From: an uncultured Mesocricetibacter sp.
Lineage (GTDB): Bacteria; Pseudomonadota; Gammaproteobacteria; Enterobacterales; Pasteurellaceae
DNA length: 23,113 nucleotides
Direction of reading: 5' to 3'
Assembly: GCA_905373425.1 (NCBI GenBank)
Contig: CAJPST010000007.1
Span: 1 to 23,113 of the forward strand
A program made the position numbers and the translations under genes. This document shows positions 21,702 through 23,113 of this stretch, piece by piece (position 1 is the first letter of the stretch; each line of letters starts with the position of its first letter). A model generated the notes under the pieces. That model made no database searches and had not been told where the DNA came from. It saw nothing but the letters and a program-made list of their open reading frames with translations.

Positions 21702-22700
21702 ATGAAACTTAACTCATTTAAACTGGCAACTCTTGCCGCTGCCATTGCGTTCTCCGGCATTGCAAGTGCAGATATCACCGTATATAACGGTCAGCACAAA
21801 GAAGCGGCCGCAGCTGTTAGCGAAGCCTTTACCAAAGAAACCGGTATTAAAGTCACTTTAAACAGTGCTAAAAGCGAACAGCTTGCCGGTCAATTAAAAG
21901 AAGAAGGCGACAAAACCCCGGCTGATGTGTTCTATACCGAACAAGTCGCCTCCTTTGTTGGATTATCCGACGCAGATCTACTCGAACCCCTCTCTGCAGA
22001 CATCATTAAACAAACCCAATACAAAGGCGTACCGGTAGCACCGAAAAAAGACTGGATTGCCTTAAGCGGTCGTTCCCGTGTGGTGGTTTATGACAAAAAT
22101 AAACTCTCCGAAAAAGATATGGAAAAATCCGTGTTAGATTACGCCACGCCGAAATGGAAAGATAAAATCGGTTATGTGCCAACTTCCGGTGCATTCTTAT
22201 CACAAGTCGTTGCCATCACTAAATTGAAAGGTGAGCAAGCTGCATTAGACTGGCTGAAAGGCTTAAAAGAGAACGGCAAACTTTATGCGAAAAACACCGT
22301 GGCATTACAAGCAGTAGAAAACGGCGAAGTGCCGGCAGCATTGATCAACAACTACTACTGGTATGCCTTAGCAAAAGAAAAAGGCGAAGATAAATTAAAC
22401 TCCCGTTTATACTTCATTCGCCACCAAGACCCGGGCGCATTAGTCACCTACTCTGGTGCCGCAGTGTTAAAAGGCTCCAAAAATAAAGAAGAAGCGAAAA
22501 AATTCGTCGAATTCTTAGCCAGCAAAAAAGGCCAAGAAGCCCTCGTTGCTGTTCGAGCAGAATACCCATTGCGCGCTGACGTAGTTTCCCCATTCAACAT
22601 GGAACCTTATGCGAAATTAGAAGCTCCTGAAGTCTCTGCACCAACTGCAGAAGATAAAGAAAAAGCTAACAAATTAATTGAGCAAGCAGGATTGAAATAA
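21702..22700 (+). CDS. hitA: Periplasmic ferric-iron-binding protein HitA (FbpA/AfuA)
   Basis: This is the soluble receptor of a transferrin-like ferric ABC importer: it binds free Fe3+ in the periplasm and hands it to HitB/HitC. The protein has 332 residues, the same length as Haemophilus HitA and similar to it throughout. The signal peptide has 23 residues (ending GIASA). In the mature numbering the iron ligands H9 (YNGQH) and E57 (FYTEQ) fall exactly as in the Haemophilus protein, and the paired tyrosine ligands are in NNYYWYA. AAGGAG lies six bases before the ATG. Oddly, no hitB follows: a strong terminator and repeats occupy the next 413 bases. The permease and ATPase genes must lie beyond the window, elsewhere in the genome, or be missing. 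Confidence 0.95.
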   Translation: MKLNSFKLATLAAAIAFSGIASADITVYNGQHKEAAAAVSEAFTKETGIKVTLNSAKSEQLAGQLKEEGDKTPADVFYTEQVASFVGLSDADLLEPLSADIIKQTQYKGVPVAPKKDWIALSGRSRVVVYDKNKLSEKDMEKSVLDYATPKWKDKIGYVPTSGAFLSQVVAITKLKGEQAALDWLKGLKENGKLYAKNTVALQAVENGEVPAALINNYYWYALAKEKGEDKLNSRLYFIRHQDPGALVTYSGAAVLKGSKNKEEAKKFVEFLASKKGQEALVAVRAEYPLRADVVSPFNMEPYAKLEAPEVSAPTAEDKEKANKLIEQAGLK

Positions 22701-22710
22701 TCGTATCGCT

Positions 22711-22737
22711 ACGGTATCTCAAAATATGAAATACCGT
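22711..22737 (+). other. Hairpin directly downstream of hitA
   Basis: ACGGTAT / ATACCGT form a stem of seven, continued inward by TCA / TGA after one mismatch. No T run follows, so it is more likely an mRNA-stabilising 3' structure than a terminator. Confidence 0.5.
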
Positions 22738-22759
22738 GGCCATACATAAAAAAACAAAC

Positions 22760-22812
22760 AGCCATCTGAAAAGTGCGGTCGTTTTTTGACACGTTTTTCG
22801 GGTGGCTTTTTT
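22760..22812 (+). terminator. Terminator of hitA containing an uptake sequence
   Basis: The arm starting AGCCATCTGAAAA pairs with TTTTTCGGGTGGCT (G-U pairs included) and is followed by six T. The loop side carries AAGTGCGGT. It would end hitA transcription before any downstream permease gene. Confidence 0.75.
22771..22779 (+). repeat. DNA uptake signal sequence (Hin type)
   Basis: Exact AAGTGCGGT inside the hitA terminator hairpin. Confidence 0.9.
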
Positions 22813-22937
22813 ATGGTGAAAAAACAGGTTTCTTCCACTACATTGCTTATATCGGGATAAGGCAAATAATAGGCACAAAAAGAGAACAACTCTTACGTGT
22901 GCTTTATTCTCCCTTAATTTCTGGAACAATGGTCAAG

Positions 22938-22992
22938 CCAAGATTTCGCATCATTTCGCTACTGAAAACTAGCTTGTTTACCCCTAATTATC
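22938..22992 (+). repeat. 55-bp direct repeat, copy 1
   Basis: It starts CCAAGATTTCGC and ends CCCCTAATTATC, and is identical to 23059-23113. The unit has an internal direct repeat (ATTTCGC twice, ten bases apart) and a near-palindrome around ACTAGCTTGT. Confidence 0.95.
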
Positions 22993-23020
22993 GGACAAAT
23001 TCGAATCGCTGTCGGTAATG

Positions 23021-23043
23021 CACAAAAGGTCAGGTAAATAAAG
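23021..23043. repeat. Dispersed IS-end-like motif, copy 3
   Basis: CACAAAAGGTCAGG followed by TAAATAAAG resembles the motif at 21433-21455 with a three-base deletion. It lies between the two 55-bp repeats. Confidence 0.35.
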
Positions 23044-23058
23044 GTAACAATAATTAAT

Positions 23059-23113
23059 CCAAGATTTCGCATCATTTCGCTACTGAAAACTAGCTTGTTT
23101 ACCCCTAATTATC
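23059..23113 (+). repeat. 55-bp direct repeat, copy 2, cut by the window end
   Basis: It is identical to 22938-22992 over all 55 bases, with a period of 121 bases. Identity stops only at the end of the window, so the repeat may be longer or continue as an array. Confidence 0.95.

Larger units (their letters stand above)
22701..23113. other. Gene-free stretch after hitA with terminator and direct repeats
   Basis: These 413 bases contain a hairpin (22711-22737), a terminator with an uptake sequence (22760-22812), about 120 bases with nothing recognisable, an exact 55-bp repeat pair and an IS-end-like motif. Short open frames are present on both strands but have no ribosome site and no recognisable similarity. 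Confidence 0.75.

Noticed and set aside
22773..23018. An 81-codon open frame on the plus strand after hitA
   Set aside because: It begins inside the hitA terminator hairpin, has no ribosome site, runs through the 55-bp repeat and resembles nothing I know.
22938..23113. Possible CRISPR array
   Set aside because: Only two copies, a 55-bp unit and a 66-base spacing do not fit CRISPR repeats, and no cas gene is visible.

Overview
The window looks like chromosomal DNA of a Pasteurellaceae species, most likely Aggregatibacter or a near relative. The exact Haemophilus-type DNA uptake sequence AAGTGCGGT (or its complement) occurs at least nine times. Several proteins (HitA, MobB, MetE, RluA) also resemble Haemophilus proteins in length and motifs. 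The sequence is A+T-rich, and most transcription units end in clear rho-independent terminators. The species call is inference.

Layout. 1-1548: a DASS/SLC13 anion transporter behind a near-perfect CRP site. 1650-2309 (-): RluA pseudouridine synthase. 2419-4057: class II ketol-acid reductoisomerase IlvC with upstream palindromes and a bidirectional terminator. 4062-5969 (-): a two-gene unit, mobB followed by an MdtD-like drug/H+ antiporter. 5970-6280: a gene-free stretch holding a 15-bp tandem triplication, an IS-end-like motif and a MetJ operator. 6281-8617: metE and its terminator. 8692-15965: a maltose/maltodextrin locus. 15966-16204: a hairpin-rich intergenic stretch. 16205-16705: an unrecognised cytosolic protein. 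16901-18615: a periplasmic CpdB-like metallophosphoesterase. 18637-20962 (-): a TonB-dependent heme/transferrin-type receptor with a Fur box. 21168-21502: a small YgjV-like membrane protein. 21702-22700: HitA, the periplasmic ferric-binding protein. 22701-23113: terminators followed by an exact 55-bp direct repeat, with no gene visible.

The most interesting part is 8692-15965. A GntR/HutC (TreR-like) regulator is divergent from an operon of three tightly spaced genes. The first encodes an unusual fusion of a complete short-type MalQ amylomaltase and a complete MalP/GlgP phosphorylase. The second encodes an endonuclease/exonuclease/phosphatase-fold protein resembling the Enterococcus maltose 6'-phosphate phosphatase MapP. 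The third encodes a MalT-like PTS EIICB permease. Read together they suggest a full route: the PTS imports maltose as maltose 6'-phosphate, MapP removes the phosphate, and MalQ-MalP converts maltose and dextrins to glucose and glucose 1-phosphate. The divergent promoter region holds a perfect CRP site between two TACGTA-centred palindromes. The proteins look Firmicute-like, so the cluster may have been acquired by transfer.

Other points of interest are four consecutive inverted repeats downstream of the PTS gene, three dispersed copies of an IS-end-like motif, an apparently orphan hitA, a second recurring uptake-sequence variant (AAGAGCGGT), and terminators built from uptake sequences.
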